The translations under genes and the position numbers were made by a program. Under the pieces are notes generated by a model. The model worked only from the letters and a program-made list of their open reading frames with translations, searched no databases and was not told the origin of the DNA. From Planctomycetota bacterium (GTDB lineage Bacteria > Planctomycetota > B15-G4 > SIAN01), in assembly GCA_028289345.1 (NCBI GenBank), contig JANQQL010000050.1, positions 266,370 to 330,369 of the forward strand: a stretch of DNA of 64,000 nt, written 5' to 3'. Shown here piece by piece: positions 18,397 to 27,788 of the stretch (its first letter is position 1; every line of letters begins with the position of its first letter).

Positions 18397-19764
18397 ATGA
18401 GAACAACGTTTTCTCTTTTGCTGGCTCTCGCCTTGTCTTCGTGCTCACGAGAGACTCCAACACCCAATGTGCTGATCGTCGTCTTGGATACGTTTCGAGC
18501 CGATCGTTGGGGCAAGGCCGCGAATGGACACGATCTCACTCCTTTCCTTGGTGATCTCACAAGAAGAGGGGTTTTCTTTGAAAACGCCTACTCCACGAGC
18601 TCCTGGACTTCTCCCTCCGTCGCCTCGCTCTTTTCGTCCAGGCACCCATCGCAGCATCGAGTCTCCTCCTTTGATTCCAAGCTGCGGTCCGAAGAGCACA
18701 CGCTGGCGGAGGCGTTTCGCAACCAGGGGTACGAGACGGCTGGATTCACCGCGAACTTTCGACTGAGCGCGCAGCTTGGATTTGCCCAAGGTTTCGACCA
18801 CTGGCGTGCCTACATGGGTGACCTTCAAAATGGAAAAAGGGACCCAAAATACCACGGGGAAGATCTCACTCGCCAAGCCGCCCAGTGGCTTGCGGAGCGA
18901 TCGCCCGAGGATTCCTCGAAACCGACCCTTCTTTACGTCCATTACCTTGACCCACACAACCCCTATGGCTTGACCCTGCCATCCGTCGATCCCAGCATGA
19001 CCGAGTCCTTGGCGATCGCGAATCGCGCATTGACAGAGCTTCGCTTCTCTGACTTAAGCGACGATCAGGTTCGAACACTCGAAGAGTCCTACGATCTCGA
19101 GATTGCGTATCTCGACGAGCAACTTCGCGCGCTGTTCTCGGAGCTGGAAACCGCAGGGTTCCTTGAAAACTGCGTCGTTGTCGTCACCTCGGACCACGGA
19201 GAAGAGTTCCGGGAGCACAACTGGATGCTCCACGGGGCCACATTGTTTCACTCCGCGATCAAGATCCCTCTTTTATTCCTTGCCCCCGACTGCCCGAGCG
19301 GACGAGTGCAAGAGAACGTGTCGATGATCGACATTGCCCCCACACTTCTTGAACTTGCCGGAATCCCTCCCGCCCACCAGTTCCAAGGGCGATCCTTGGC
19401 CTCCAAGATCGACCCCTCCCGGGAATCGCGCGTGTCAACGCCTCTTCCCAACACCAACCACGTCATTGCGGAACTTGCGTCCGAGGGTCGTATGACGGAG
19501 CACTCCGAAGCGGTCATCTGGGGGAACCTCAAGCTCGTCCAGAAACCCTCGGGGAAGACCGTTCTCTTTGACATCAAGAACGACCCGCAAGAACGCTCAT
19601 CCCTCAAGTTCGAGGATTATCCCGAGGCGATGGACATGCTGCGGCACCTGGAGTCCTTTCTTGCGAAGACCTCTTCGGGTGAAGGTGAGAAGTCTGACGC
19701 ACCGCTGGATCCAGAGACCCTTGAGAACCTTCGAGCTCTTGGCTACCCGGCTGCCTCAGAGTGA
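18397..19764 (+). CDS. Sulfatase-fold lipoprotein with Thr nucleophile
   Basis: ATG 18397 gives a short lipoprotein signal (MRTTFSLLLALALSSC, Cys16). The 455-residue enzyme has the alkaline phosphatase/sulfatase fold: LIVVLDTFRADRWG as first metal site and later VVVTSDHGEEFREH. At the activation position it reads SSWT71-SPSVASL instead of C-x-P-x-R. It therefore cannot carry formylglycine and resembles Thr-nucleophile members of the superfamily. The reaction may be phosphodiester or phosphoglycerol chemistry, or an unusual sulfatase (inference). YLDPHNPY and WGNLKLV are typical of such sulfatase-annotated proteins. Confidence 0.85.
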   Translation: MRTTFSLLLALALSSCSRETPTPNVLIVVLDTFRADRWGKAANGHDLTPFLGDLTRRGVFFENAYSTSSWTSPSVASLFSSRHPSQHRVSSFDSKLRSEEHTLAEAFRNQGYETAGFTANFRLSAQLGFAQGFDHWRAYMGDLQNGKRDPKYHGEDLTRQAAQWLAERSPEDSSKPTLLYVHYLDPHNPYGLTLPSVDPSMTESLAIANRALTELRFSDLSDDQVRTLEESYDLEIAYLDEQLRALFSELETAGFLENCVVVVTSDHGEEFREHNWMLHGATLFHSAIKIPLLFLAPDCPSGRVQENVSMIDIAPTLLELAGIPPAHQFQGRSLASKIDPSRESRVSTPLPNTNHVIAELASEGRMTEHSEAVIWGNLKLVQKPSGKTVLFDIKNDPQERSSLKFEDYPEAMDMLRHLESFLAKTSSGEGEKSDAPLDPETLENLRALGYPAASE

Positions 19765-19937
19765 GGCCCTGGTTGGGCGGAGCGCAGCCCCCACAGCTCT
19801 CGCCTTCACTCCGAACCGAAAGGCTCTAAACTCAACCGAGAAAGCAGGGTCGGCCGAGCCGACAGGGTGAGCCTCAACCTCGATGGCCTGCGCCGAAGAT
19901 CTTTCCACAAGACCTGGTTCTGGGAGGACAGCATCCG

Positions 19938-20858
19938 ATGGCTCCTTTGGAAGTCGAGCTTTCCATGGTCGTCATTGTTTATCGGATGCGCGATCAAGCG
20001 TTGCGCACTTTGCATTCGCTGTCGCCCCAGTACCAACAAGGAATCGACGCTTCGCAGTATGAGATCGTCGTCGTCGAGAACGCCTCCGATCAAATTCTTG
20101 GCGAGGAGGCAGCCGTCTCGGCGGCACCGAATGTGACTTACTACCTCAACACCGAGGATTCCCCTTCGCCGATTCCTTCGATCCACTTCGGGGTCCAAAA
20201 GACGAATGGAAAGCTGCTCGGGCTCGTGATCGATGGAGCTCGACTGTTGACTCCGAATGTCCTCCGATTTGCACTGGCGGCCCGCAAGCTGGACGAGAAT
20301 GCCGTCATTTCGGTTCCAGGCTACCACCTGGGTAGGCAGTTGCAGCAGAACGCGGTTCAGTCGGGCTATGACGAGGCCGAAGAATCAGCGCTCTTGGCCG
20401 GGATCAATTGGCCAAGTGACGGCTACAAACTATTCGATGTCGCGTGCTTCAGCGGGTCTTGCAATGCAGGCTACTTTCGACCGTTTGCGGAAACCAATTG
20501 CCTCTTCCTTGGGCGAGACTTCTTCGAATCACTGGGAGGGTTCGACCCTTTGTTCGTTTCTCCCGGAGGTGGAATGGCAAACCTTGACTTCTACAAAAGG
20601 GTGTGCGAGCGCGACGAGACAAGCCTTTTCGTCCTATTGGGAGAAGGGACTTTCCACCAGTTTCACAAGGGCGTCACGACCGGAGGGATCCAAGACCGGG
20701 ATCAATTCATGAAACGCATTCACGAGGAGTACGTTTCCATCCGCGGAGAACCCTACGAGCTTCCGGAACGACCAGCCACATTTTTGGGCACGGTTCCTCC
20801 CAACGCTTTGAAATTCGTTCGCGACTCCGCCAACTCTGCAGAAACCACAGGCCGGTAG
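19938..20858 (+). CDS. GT2 glycosyltransferase of the VEN/IDGA/HQFH subfamily, module A copy
   Basis: The 306-residue protein begins at ATG 19938, with GGAGGA nine bases upstream. The GT-A entry strand is MVVIVYRM and the second strand reads EIVVVENAS (VEN where GT2 usually has VDN). The metal-site strand is LVIDGARLL near residue 98, so the usual DxD is DGA. A late motif GEGTFHQFHKGVTTGG (about 235-250) also occurs twice in the double GT2 at 56590-58584, as does VPGYHLG. The absence of the second Asp suggests altered metal use or a distinct donor. The next GT2 starts eight bases later, so they are probably co-transcribed. Confidence 0.85.
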   Translation: MAPLEVELSMVVIVYRMRDQALRTLHSLSPQYQQGIDASQYEIVVVENASDQILGEEAAVSAAPNVTYYLNTEDSPSPIPSIHFGVQKTNGKLLGLVIDGARLLTPNVLRFALAARKLDENAVISVPGYHLGRQLQQNAVQSGYDEAEESALLAGINWPSDGYKLFDVACFSGSCNAGYFRPFAETNCLFLGRDFFESLGGFDPLFVSPGGGMANLDFYKRVCERDETSLFVLLGEGTFHQFHKGVTTGGIQDRDQFMKRIHEEYVSIRGEPYELPERPATFLGTVPPNALKFVRDSANSAETTGR

Positions 20859-20865
20859 TCATCGA

Positions 20866-22380
20866 ATGCCTCCGAACAGCCTGCCGCCGAATCTGTCGTC
20901 GATCCGCCACTGCGACCTAAGCCGTGCCTCCCACCAAGCCGTTCTCCACGAGCTCCAACAGTTCGAAGAGCGGGTTCGTGGGACCAGGCCCGGCCCGGCA
21001 TCGCCAGGTGATAGAAAGCGGATGGTTTCCATTGAGGTTCCAGTCTTCAAGGGTGGCTGGCTGATCCCCTGCATCGAGTCCGTCCTCTTGCAGAGTTCAG
21101 ATCAGTGGAGCCTTTCTCTCTTGTGGGATGGCGGCGACGAGCTTTCCCGCCAAATTCTCGAACGTGTCGCCTCCTTGCAAGATCCACGAATCTCTGTGCA
21201 CTTTGAAAGGAATCGAGGGATCGCGGGAGCTCGGAGAGTCCTCAGCTCACGATCGCAAGGTCACCACATTCTCCCACTTGACGACGACGATCTTCTGGAT
21301 CCCCGCGCCGTCGAGCGACTCCTCGCCGAGGCCCTCGCGAAGCCTTGGAGTGGGATCATTCGAGCTCAGAGACGCTTCGTTGACGAGCAAGGCCACCAAC
21401 TGGATACCGCCCAGTGGTTTCCGTTTGAACCGAGGCACTATTCGCGGGGGATGACCACCGACCTCCACAATCACTGCCAGCCATACCTGATCCGGCGGAG
21501 CGCCTACGATCTGACAACGGGCTGGGAAGGATTCGAGGACTTTCAGTATGCCGGTGAAGACTGCGACATGTTTCTCAAGATCGAGGAAGTTGGATCGATC
21601 GAACTGGTCGACGAGACTCTTTACTACTACCGGATCAACCCACAGCGAACCAGCCTCGAGCTAACGAAGGAAGCAGCCTTTGAAATGTGGCGGAGGCTGG
21701 CCGACCTGTCGATCGCCCGAATCGGTCTCCCCATCAAGCGAACCAACCAATCGGTTCCCTTTGAGTATGAGCGCCTCAAGCAAGAACCGCTGAACAACAA
21801 ACTGGTCGCTTTCGTGATTGCTCAGGCGGAGGGCGACGGACAACTCTGGAAGCACACGGTGCAGTCATTGGTCGATGCGGGCATCGACCCGGATTCCGTC
21901 GATGTGACAAGAGGCCGGTCACCCTCGGCGTCCTGGAACCATGGGGCCTTGCACTCAACGAAACCTCTGGTCTGCTTTCTCACGGGAGGCACCTCGATCG
22001 AGTCCATCGAAACCGTGGACAAGGTCATTTCAGCAATGGAGGAGAGCCAGATCGACATCGTGGCCCCAATAGGAGCCGACGCTCCCGGCCAAGCCGCGAG
22101 CGGATTCGCGCCGTGGGGCGCGGCGGCCTGCATGGTCGTTCGTCGGGAGGTGTTCCGAGCAGTCGGAGGCTTCGATGACACGTACTCTGATCCTCGAGCG
22201 TCCGAGATCGACTTTTGCTTCAAGGCGGCGCAACGAGATTTCAAGATCGCCGATGGTCCTTCGATCGCGGTCAGAGACCCGTCGAACATTCGCTCTGCCA
22301 TCAATCGAGAATCGCAGCAACAGCTCCGTGAGCGCTGGAGAGACTGGCTAGGACCGCATTCTTTCGCGGAAGGAGCGTAG
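20866..22380 (+). CDS. Glycosyltransferase family 2 with a second GT-A-like half
   Basis: The 504-residue protein has an intact GT2 domain from about residue 53: VSIEVPVFKGGW, then PLDDDDLLDP (DxD motif), then the ED-like GEDCDMFLKIEE. A second, shorter half from about 310 has SPSASWNHG, AAACMVVRREVFRAVGGFDD and ASEIDFCFKAAQ, which look like the acceptor half of another GT2 domain without a clear DxD. The 50 residues before the first strand are low complexity; M53 is an alternative start. It follows the previous GT2 by eight bases. Donor and linkage are unknown. Confidence 0.85.
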   Translation: MPPNSLPPNLSSIRHCDLSRASHQAVLHELQQFEERVRGTRPGPASPGDRKRMVSIEVPVFKGGWLIPCIESVLLQSSDQWSLSLLWDGGDELSRQILERVASLQDPRISVHFERNRGIAGARRVLSSRSQGHHILPLDDDDLLDPRAVERLLAEALAKPWSGIIRAQRRFVDEQGHQLDTAQWFPFEPRHYSRGMTTDLHNHCQPYLIRRSAYDLTTGWEGFEDFQYAGEDCDMFLKIEEVGSIELVDETLYYYRINPQRTSLELTKEAAFEMWRRLADLSIARIGLPIKRTNQSVPFEYERLKQEPLNNKLVAFVIAQAEGDGQLWKHTVQSLVDAGIDPDSVDVTRGRSPSASWNHGALHSTKPLVCFLTGGTSIESIETVDKVISAMEESQIDIVAPIGADAPGQAASGFAPWGAAACMVVRREVFRAVGGFDDTYSDPRASEIDFCFKAAQRDFKIADGPSIAVRDPSNIRSAINRESQQQLRERWRDWLGPHSFAEGA

Positions 22381-22609
22381 CGGTCAGTGGGAAGCTTCGC
22401 CGCAAGAGCTCGCTGCTGGGAGCCACGCAGAGCTCAAGACCCACGTTTCGGGCCAACAGACGTTTCGCGTCAACAACGGACATGAAACTCGTCCTTCAGC
22501 ACCCGTTCTTCTCACCGAGAGCGCCGGTCGACAGCAACCGTGCGAACAGAGGGGGCTCCCCCGGAGTCACGCCCGCAGAGTCGTCCCTCCGGCGAAAAAG
22601 ACTCTCGCC

Positions 22610-23074
22610 TCATTCCGATTGAGCGTCCGCTGGCTTTTGAGCACGACGGGTGGCGGTTCCCGTCAATCGATACAGAACTTCTCCCTCCTTGCCTGTCAGT
22701 GTCATCGAGAACTCACGGGTTCTCTCATCATGAAAGACCCAAGTCGCGCTCACGGTCACATCGTCGTCCGAGGGACCCGCCCACTCCATCGTCTGGTCTT
22801 CGTCATTCCAGATTCCCTCGAGCTGCAAGAACTTGCCTCCGGTACTGAATATCCGAGCGGTGTACCGCGAGATCTCCGGATCGTAGTTCACCATGAGCAG
22901 GTGTTCCTCGCCATCCGATCGCTCGAGCGTAAGCCCTTGCAGGAAGCTACCGCCTAGCACCCATTTGAACTCTTCCACACCCGTCAGCTCGACGGAGACA
23001 GGCTCGTGAACTGACATCCTCAGGTCCCAGACCCCGATCATTTTCTCAAACACCCTCGACTCCGCCCTTGCCAC
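22610..23074 (-). CDS. DUF1579-like protein, module A copy, no signal peptide
   Basis: The 154-residue protein resembles the DUF1579 group: FEKMIGVWDLRMSVHEP, then VEEFKWVLGGSFLQG, and ATWVFHDERTREFSMTL near the end. These form a lipocalin-like barrel in relatives of unknown function. It begins at a GTG, and the bases upstream in frame (SGWKELSF) do not encode a signal peptide. The paralogue at 60375-60917 does have one, so this copy is either cytoplasmic or has lost its export signal. It is convergent with the GT2 pair. Confidence 0.75.
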   Translation of the reverse strand: MARAESRVFEKMIGVWDLRMSVHEPVSVELTGVEEFKWVLGGSFLQGLTLERSDGEEHLLMVNYDPEISRYTARIFSTGGKFLQLEGIWNDEDQTMEWAGPSDDDVTVSATWVFHDERTREFSMTLTGKEGEVLYRLTGTATRRAQKPADAQSE

Positions 23075-23290
23075 GAACGACAGCTCTTTCCACCCGCTTC
23101 TGGGGCCGGATGAACAGCGGCCACCAGCTCAAACCTCACGATCAAATCAGATCCACCGCCCACGGTGAAGGCCTTCACGCCGCGAAAGCGGCATGCGAGC
23201 ACGTTTCTCGCTGCCATCGCCGGCTCGTGCAACCCCTCGCTCGGCCTCGTCCAGCACCGGGCCCCGTGGAACAATGGCTCCGCCCTCCCT

Positions 23291-23671
23291 TCACTCACCA
23301 ATGACTACCGGGACCTTGTTCGACTGAAGGATCTCGTCCTCATTCAGCAAATAGATCAAATAGGATCCCGGCTTCTGATAGAGCCTCTCAGGGACCGTGG
23401 CGGTCACCAGATTCTTGCTCAGTGACACGGTTGTACTCAACTCCGTGTCCCCCCAGAACACCTTGGTGTTTTTTCCGAGCGTTCCCTTTGTCGAAACCCA
23501 CAGAGCCGCCTGATTCCCCTGGGAATTGAAGGCGGCTCCGGCCGAAGCTTGTCGCGGACCATAGTTGACGATCTCAAGTGGCGTCGGCGCGCAGACACGA
23601 TCCACTGAAATCCAGTAGCCAACAAAGGCGCAGAGAATCAGCGGGTGAACGAGCAGCTTCCGACGAGTCAT
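23291..23671 (-). CDS. Small membrane-anchored protein with TIG-like beta domain
   Basis: I take ATG 23671 (MTRRKLLVHPLILCAFVGYW), giving 126 residues: one N-terminal hydrophobic segment or signal, then about 95 residues of predicted beta strands. The spacing PLEIVNYGP ... VFWGDTELSTTV ... LVTATVPERL ... GSYLIYLLN resembles an IPT/TIG immunoglobulin-like domain. It begins 14 bases after the stop of the membrane sulfatase-fold gene and is probably co-translated with it. It may be a periplasmic partner. I do not recognise a specific family. Confidence 0.65.
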   Translation of the reverse strand: MTRRKLLVHPLILCAFVGYWISVDRVCAPTPLEIVNYGPRQASAGAAFNSQGNQAALWVSTKGTLGKNTKVFWGDTELSTTVSLSKNLVTATVPERLYQKPGSYLIYLLNEDEILQSNKVPVVIGE

Positions 23672-23685
23672 GGCAGTTCCTTCAC

Positions 23686-25197
23686 CTAGTGCGGTAAATC
23701 GGCGAAGTCTTCGCCAAAGATCTCGCGAAAGACCATGCGAAACGTATTGACCGGAGCAACATCCAAAGCGATCTCGGGTTGGTAATTCGGTGGGAAGTAG
23801 AAGGCGTTGAACACCTTCCTCCATTCACCCAGGGCACTGGGAAGGACCTTGGCATGCACGTCTGCTTGTCCGGCGCGAGGTCCGTGGTCCGATTGCACAA
23901 TGAGAACAAATGGTCGAAGGGCCTTCGAAAACAGATCTTCGATGAGTTCAATGACCCTCCGCGAACAGTACTTGTACGTCCCTAGGTAGAACTCTTTCTT
24001 GGACCAATCTCGATGATTCCGGATGTCGACGGTTTCCCCGTTTTCCCCAAACATGAAAGGCGCATGGGAGATCAGGTGATGGGAAACGACAAACTTCGGC
24101 GAAGGCAGGGAAATGGCCTGTCGAAAGGCGCTGAGCTTTGCGAGCTCTCCTCGGCGGCGCAGCAAACCATCCCGAACGAGCTTGTCATAGAAAGGGCGCA
24201 GCGCGGAGGTCTTGAGCAGCATGACCTGAAAAGGGCTCAGATTGGTCGTCGTCACGCTGCCCTTCGCCGCCAGGTCTTGAAAATCCACATGCGCGCTCGG
24301 ATTCTCGGAGGTTCCCCGGTGAAGTTTCTGATCCGAGTTGTAGACAAATAGATATCCCTTGTCCTTGAGGTGGCGAGATACCGCACTATCCAAGATCCTC
24401 GGAAAGCCGCTCTTCACCGGCTCCCTGCTGTCGACGTACTCCATGTTCAGGACCGCATCCAGCGCATCCCAAGTCGAGGAGTACCGCGACTCACTTCGCT
24501 CCGCAATGAAGAACCCCTTGTCCCTCAAAAAGAGTGCGAGCTCCTCATTCTGGTAGCCGTAGACGTCCTCCGCAGTTTCCAACGAAGCGAACTCATCAAG
24601 GATCACGTAATAGATGTCTGGCATCTCGCCAGTCGGCTCCCGCGGTGCCGGCGGAAAAGTCTTGGCGCGCACCACTCCCGCCGTGTCTCTGGCGAGCTTC
24701 GGCGCTTTGGTTGTGGCAATCGTGCCAGCAAGACTTCCGACATTGAGTAGCACGAGAGCCAGTGCCACGACGCTCAACGACTTGCTAATCGGCTCGACTC
24801 TGAAACGAGCGCGACGAAGGAAAAAGACCACGTAGCCCCATACCAGGAAAGCCAGTGGCAAGAACTGTCGGTGGCGATAGCTCGCCAGGTAGCTGCCTCG
24901 ACTTTCGAAACCCTCGAAAACGTGTCCATACAGAAGAAACAGCAACACAAAGACAGAGGTCGCGATTCCCGCCTTGTGAACGCATCGAAAGAACAACTGT
25001 GACACCAGAAAGAGGACACCTGCCGCCAACGCAGAAACTCCAAGCGGCCACCACAACTGATTCAGATCCAGTTCTGAAAAATTGTGGGACAGCAAGAAGA
25101 GGACCGGGAAAGCAGAAAACAGGATCGGGTGGGTCAACCAGAAGATTCTCGTGAGAGACCTCGACTCTCCGCCACCGCCCTGCCTCGATCGGGACAT
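23686..25197 (-). CDS. Membrane protein with extracytoplasmic sulfatase-fold domain
   Basis: The 503-residue protein has about five hydrophobic segments in its first 160 residues and then an alkaline phosphatase/sulfatase-fold domain. DIYYVILDEFAS is the first metal strand, SSTWDALDAVLNMEY is the nucleophile region (Thr where sulfatases have Cys), and LIVQSDHGPR is the second metal site. This layout recalls LtaS/OpgB-like phosphoglycerol or phosphoethanolamine transferases and a group of uncharacterised sulfatase-annotated membrane proteins. A transfer reaction onto a surface glycan in the periplasm is plausible. The TIG-like gene follows directly. Confidence 0.8.
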   Translation of the reverse strand: MSRSRQGGGGESRSLTRIFWLTHPILFSAFPVLFLLSHNFSELDLNQLWWPLGVSALAAGVLFLVSQLFFRCVHKAGIATSVFVLLFLLYGHVFEGFESRGSYLASYRHRQFLPLAFLVWGYVVFFLRRARFRVEPISKSLSVVALALVLLNVGSLAGTIATTKAPKLARDTAGVVRAKTFPPAPREPTGEMPDIYYVILDEFASLETAEDVYGYQNEELALFLRDKGFFIAERSESRYSSTWDALDAVLNMEYVDSREPVKSGFPRILDSAVSRHLKDKGYLFVYNSDQKLHRGTSENPSAHVDFQDLAAKGSVTTTNLSPFQVMLLKTSALRPFYDKLVRDGLLRRRGELAKLSAFRQAISLPSPKFVVSHHLISHAPFMFGENGETVDIRNHRDWSKKEFYLGTYKYCSRRVIELIEDLFSKALRPFVLIVQSDHGPRAGQADVHAKVLPSALGEWRKVFNAFYFPPNYQPEIALDVAPVNTFRMVFREIFGEDFADLPH

Positions 25198-25578
25198 CCC
25201 TCTTTCGCCCTCTCACTCTTCGAAGCGAGCTCTCCACCACGTTCGCTCGAGCGTCACGACATGCTCAAGAAGATACAGGGAGGATGAAGAGTTGCACGGG
25301 TCCTGTCAAATTCAGCCAAAGCAGATGTGACCAATAGATGGACGCTTTGCATTCTCGCATTCACCCGCTCCGTCTGATCTCGTTGCAAACACTTCGCTCA
25401 CGGCCCTCTTGACGATCGCGGCAACCAATCAAAGTACGGTCGCCGCCTTGGCAAGAGAGATTCCATCAAGCCCAGAGGATGGCTAGTCTGCTCAAAGCGA
25501 GAACGCGTTCGGCCAGTTCGGCCTTGCTCAGGAGAACAAACTGATGCGAAGCGCTGCCTTCGCCGAGTCCCGCCACCA
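25198..25578. other. Divergent intergenic region
   Basis: These 381 bases precede the four-gene sugar operon. They presumably hold promoters for both directions. I see no RNA gene or repeat. Confidence 0.5.
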
Positions 25579-26772
25579 GTGAAAGTCGTCGTGATTGGTG
25601 GTGCGGGCCATATCGGCTTACCGCTCAGCATCGCACTGGCGGATGCCAGCGATGCGAATGACGTGGTCATCTACGACATCGATCCAGAGGCTGTCGAGAT
25701 GGTCAACGCCGAGCAGCTCCCGTTTCGAGAGATTGCTGCTCGACCGCGCTTCGAACGGGTCTTGGGCGCAAACCTGTCGGCGACGACGGATCCCCGCGTG
25801 ATCCAATCTGCGGACGCACTGATCCTGGTGATTGGTACACCGATCGACCGCCACTTGAATCCCGCGTTCAATGTCTTTCGCGACATGCTCGAAGAACTCA
25901 TGCCTTACTTTCGGGATGGCCAGACAGTCATCCTTCGCAGCACTGTTTATCCAGGGACGTCACAGCGAGTGAAAGAGCGGCTCGAGTCCCATGGGCTCAA
26001 ACTTCATGTATCGTTTTGCCCAGAGCGCATCGCCGAGGGTGAAGCCATGACCGAGCTTTACAATCTTCCGCAGTTGGTCTCGGGATTTGACAAAAGAGCC
26101 TTGGATGTCGCCCGCGACCTCTTTTCCTTGCTAACCAAAGAACTCATCGAGCTGTCGCCGATGGAAGCGGAGTTGGCCAAACTCTTCGCCAACAGTTGGC
26201 GATACATTCAGTTTGCAACGGCGAACCAGTACTACATGCTGGCCGAGAGTAAGGGCCTGGACTTCCACAAGATTCATCACGCGATCACCCATCACTACCC
26301 CCGCGCCGCCGGCTTCCCGCGCGCGGGATTCGCGGCCGGCCCCTGCCTCCTGAAAGACACGATGCAACTGTCCGCGTTCTCGGGAAATCAGTTTTTTCTT
26401 GGGCATTCGGCCATGCTCATCAACGAAGAGATGCCCCAGTTCATTGTTCAACAACTCAAGCAGAAGATGGACCTTCGTCCATTGACGGTTGGCATTCTGG
26501 GCATGGCCTTCAAGAGCGAAAGTGACGACAAGCGAGACTCTCTCTCCTACAAGCTGAAACGGATTCTGGAGTTCGAGGCGAACCAGGTGCTCTGCACGGA
26601 CGAGTTCATCAAGGACGACCGCTTCCTACCCCTCGAAACGGTGCTTCGCAAGGCAGACGTGCTGATTCTGGCCGCTCCTCACAAGAGATACCGGTCCCTG
26701 TCGACCACGAAGACACTCGTCGACATCTGGAACTGGTCAGAGTCCGCCTCGGCAGCGAGGGGAACCGCATGA
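25579..26772 (+). CDS. Nucleotide-sugar dehydrogenase (UDP-Glc/GDP-Man DH family, WecC-like)
   Basis: The 397-residue protein starts at GTG 25579 (MKVVVIGGAGHIGLP, NAD-binding GxGxxG). The middle domain has KLFANSWRYIQFATANQYY, the helix linking the two Rossmann domains. The catalytic Cys is in AAGPCLLKDTMQL near residue 255, matching the GxCxxKD motif. The C-terminal domain has ILGMAFKSESDDKRDS, the family's conserved GLAFK.. D..R.S stretch. The family oxidises C6 of a UDP- or GDP-sugar twice to a uronic acid. Sequence feel is closer to UDP-HexNAc than UDP-glucose dehydrogenases, but this is a weak judgement. It overlaps the epimerase gene by four bases. Confidence 0.9.
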   Translation: MKVVVIGGAGHIGLPLSIALADASDANDVVIYDIDPEAVEMVNAEQLPFREIAARPRFERVLGANLSATTDPRVIQSADALILVIGTPIDRHLNPAFNVFRDMLEELMPYFRDGQTVILRSTVYPGTSQRVKERLESHGLKLHVSFCPERIAEGEAMTELYNLPQLVSGFDKRALDVARDLFSLLTKELIELSPMEAELAKLFANSWRYIQFATANQYYMLAESKGLDFHKIHHAITHHYPRAAGFPRAGFAAGPCLLKDTMQLSAFSGNQFFLGHSAMLINEEMPQFIVQQLKQKMDLRPLTVGILGMAFKSESDDKRDSLSYKLKRILEFEANQVLCTDEFIKDDRFLPLETVLRKADVLILAAPHKRYRSLSTTKTLVDIWNWSESASAARGTA

Positions 26773-27788
26773 AGGTCCTTGTGACGGGAGCGAAGGGGTT
26801 CATCGCGGGCTACCTCATTGATGAGCTCTTGAACCACGACTACACGGTGGTTGGACTCGACAACCTGTTCAAGTATGGCGATGTGGAGAAGAGCTACGAC
26901 AACCACCCGCGCTACAGATTTGTGGAAGGGGACGCAAAGGATGTCGACTTACTCCAGTCCTTACTCACCGACTGTGACCACTTCGTCGCAGGCGCCGCAA
27001 TCATTGGAGGGATCTCCCTCTTTCACGAACTCGCGTATGACTTGCTCGCTGAAAACGAACGCATCATCGCATCCGAGTTTGATGCAGCCATTCACGCCCA
27101 CCGTCACGGTCACCTGAACAAGATCACGGTCGTTTCTTCGTCCATGGTCTTTGAGAGTGCTTCGCTCTACCCGACGCCCGAAGGTGAGCAATTGCGCTGC
27201 CCCCCTCCCGCATCCACTTACGGCTTTCAGAAACTAGCCTGTGAGTATTACTGCAAAGGTGCGTGGGAGCAGTACCAACTCCCGTACACAATCGTACGCC
27301 CCTTCAACTGCGTGGGAATTGGCGAGAAGCGAGCACGCATCGATAAGGTCGTGAGTTCTGGCAATGTCCGGTTGGCGATGTCTCATGTGGTGCCTGACCT
27401 GGTCCAGAAGCTACTCAAGGGTCAATCCCCTCTCCATATTCTGGGGGATGGCAATCAGCTAAGGCACTACACCTATGGCGGAGATCTGGCCCGCGGAATC
27501 CGACTCGCGATGGAGCACCGCGACGCGCTCAATGAGGACTTCAACCTGTCGACCGAAGTGACCACTTCGGTGCTCGAGCTTGCGGAGCTCATTTGGAGCA
27601 AACTCCGACCGGACGACCCTTTCCAGTACGTCTCAGACTCGCCTTTCGTCCACGATGTTCAAAGGCGAATTCCCGACGTCTCCAAGGCCCGCGAAGTACT
27701 CGGCTTCGAAGCAACGACATCCTTGAGTGACACCCTCGACGAGGTCATCCCGTGGATCGCAAAAGAGATTGAGCTTGGTGGAATCTGA
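26769..27788 (+). CDS. NAD-dependent nucleotide-sugar epimerase/dehydratase (extended SDR)
   Basis: The 339-residue extended SDR starts with the overlap ATGA. It has MKVLVTGAKGFIAGYL for NAD binding (last Gly of GxxGxxG is Ala), VVSSSMVFES with the catalytic Ser region, and YGFQK (about 150-154) as the YxxxK pair. RPFNCVGIG and RHYTYGGDLARGI are the usual substrate-domain motifs of UDP-sugar epimerases. It should act on the product of the dehydrogenase immediately upstream, perhaps a uronic acid 4-epimerase or decarboxylase-type step. The exact sugar is not visible. Confidence 0.9.
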   Translation: MKVLVTGAKGFIAGYLIDELLNHDYTVVGLDNLFKYGDVEKSYDNHPRYRFVEGDAKDVDLLQSLLTDCDHFVAGAAIIGGISLFHELAYDLLAENERIIASEFDAAIHAHRHGHLNKITVVSSSMVFESASLYPTPEGEQLRCPPPASTYGFQKLACEYYCKGAWEQYQLPYTIVRPFNCVGIGEKRARIDKVVSSGNVRLAMSHVVPDLVQKLLKGQSPLHILGDGNQLRHYTYGGDLARGIRLAMEHRDALNEDFNLSTEVTTSVLELAELIWSKLRPDDPFQYVSDSPFVHDVQRRIPDVSKAREVLGFEATTSLSDTLDEVIPWIAKEIELGGI

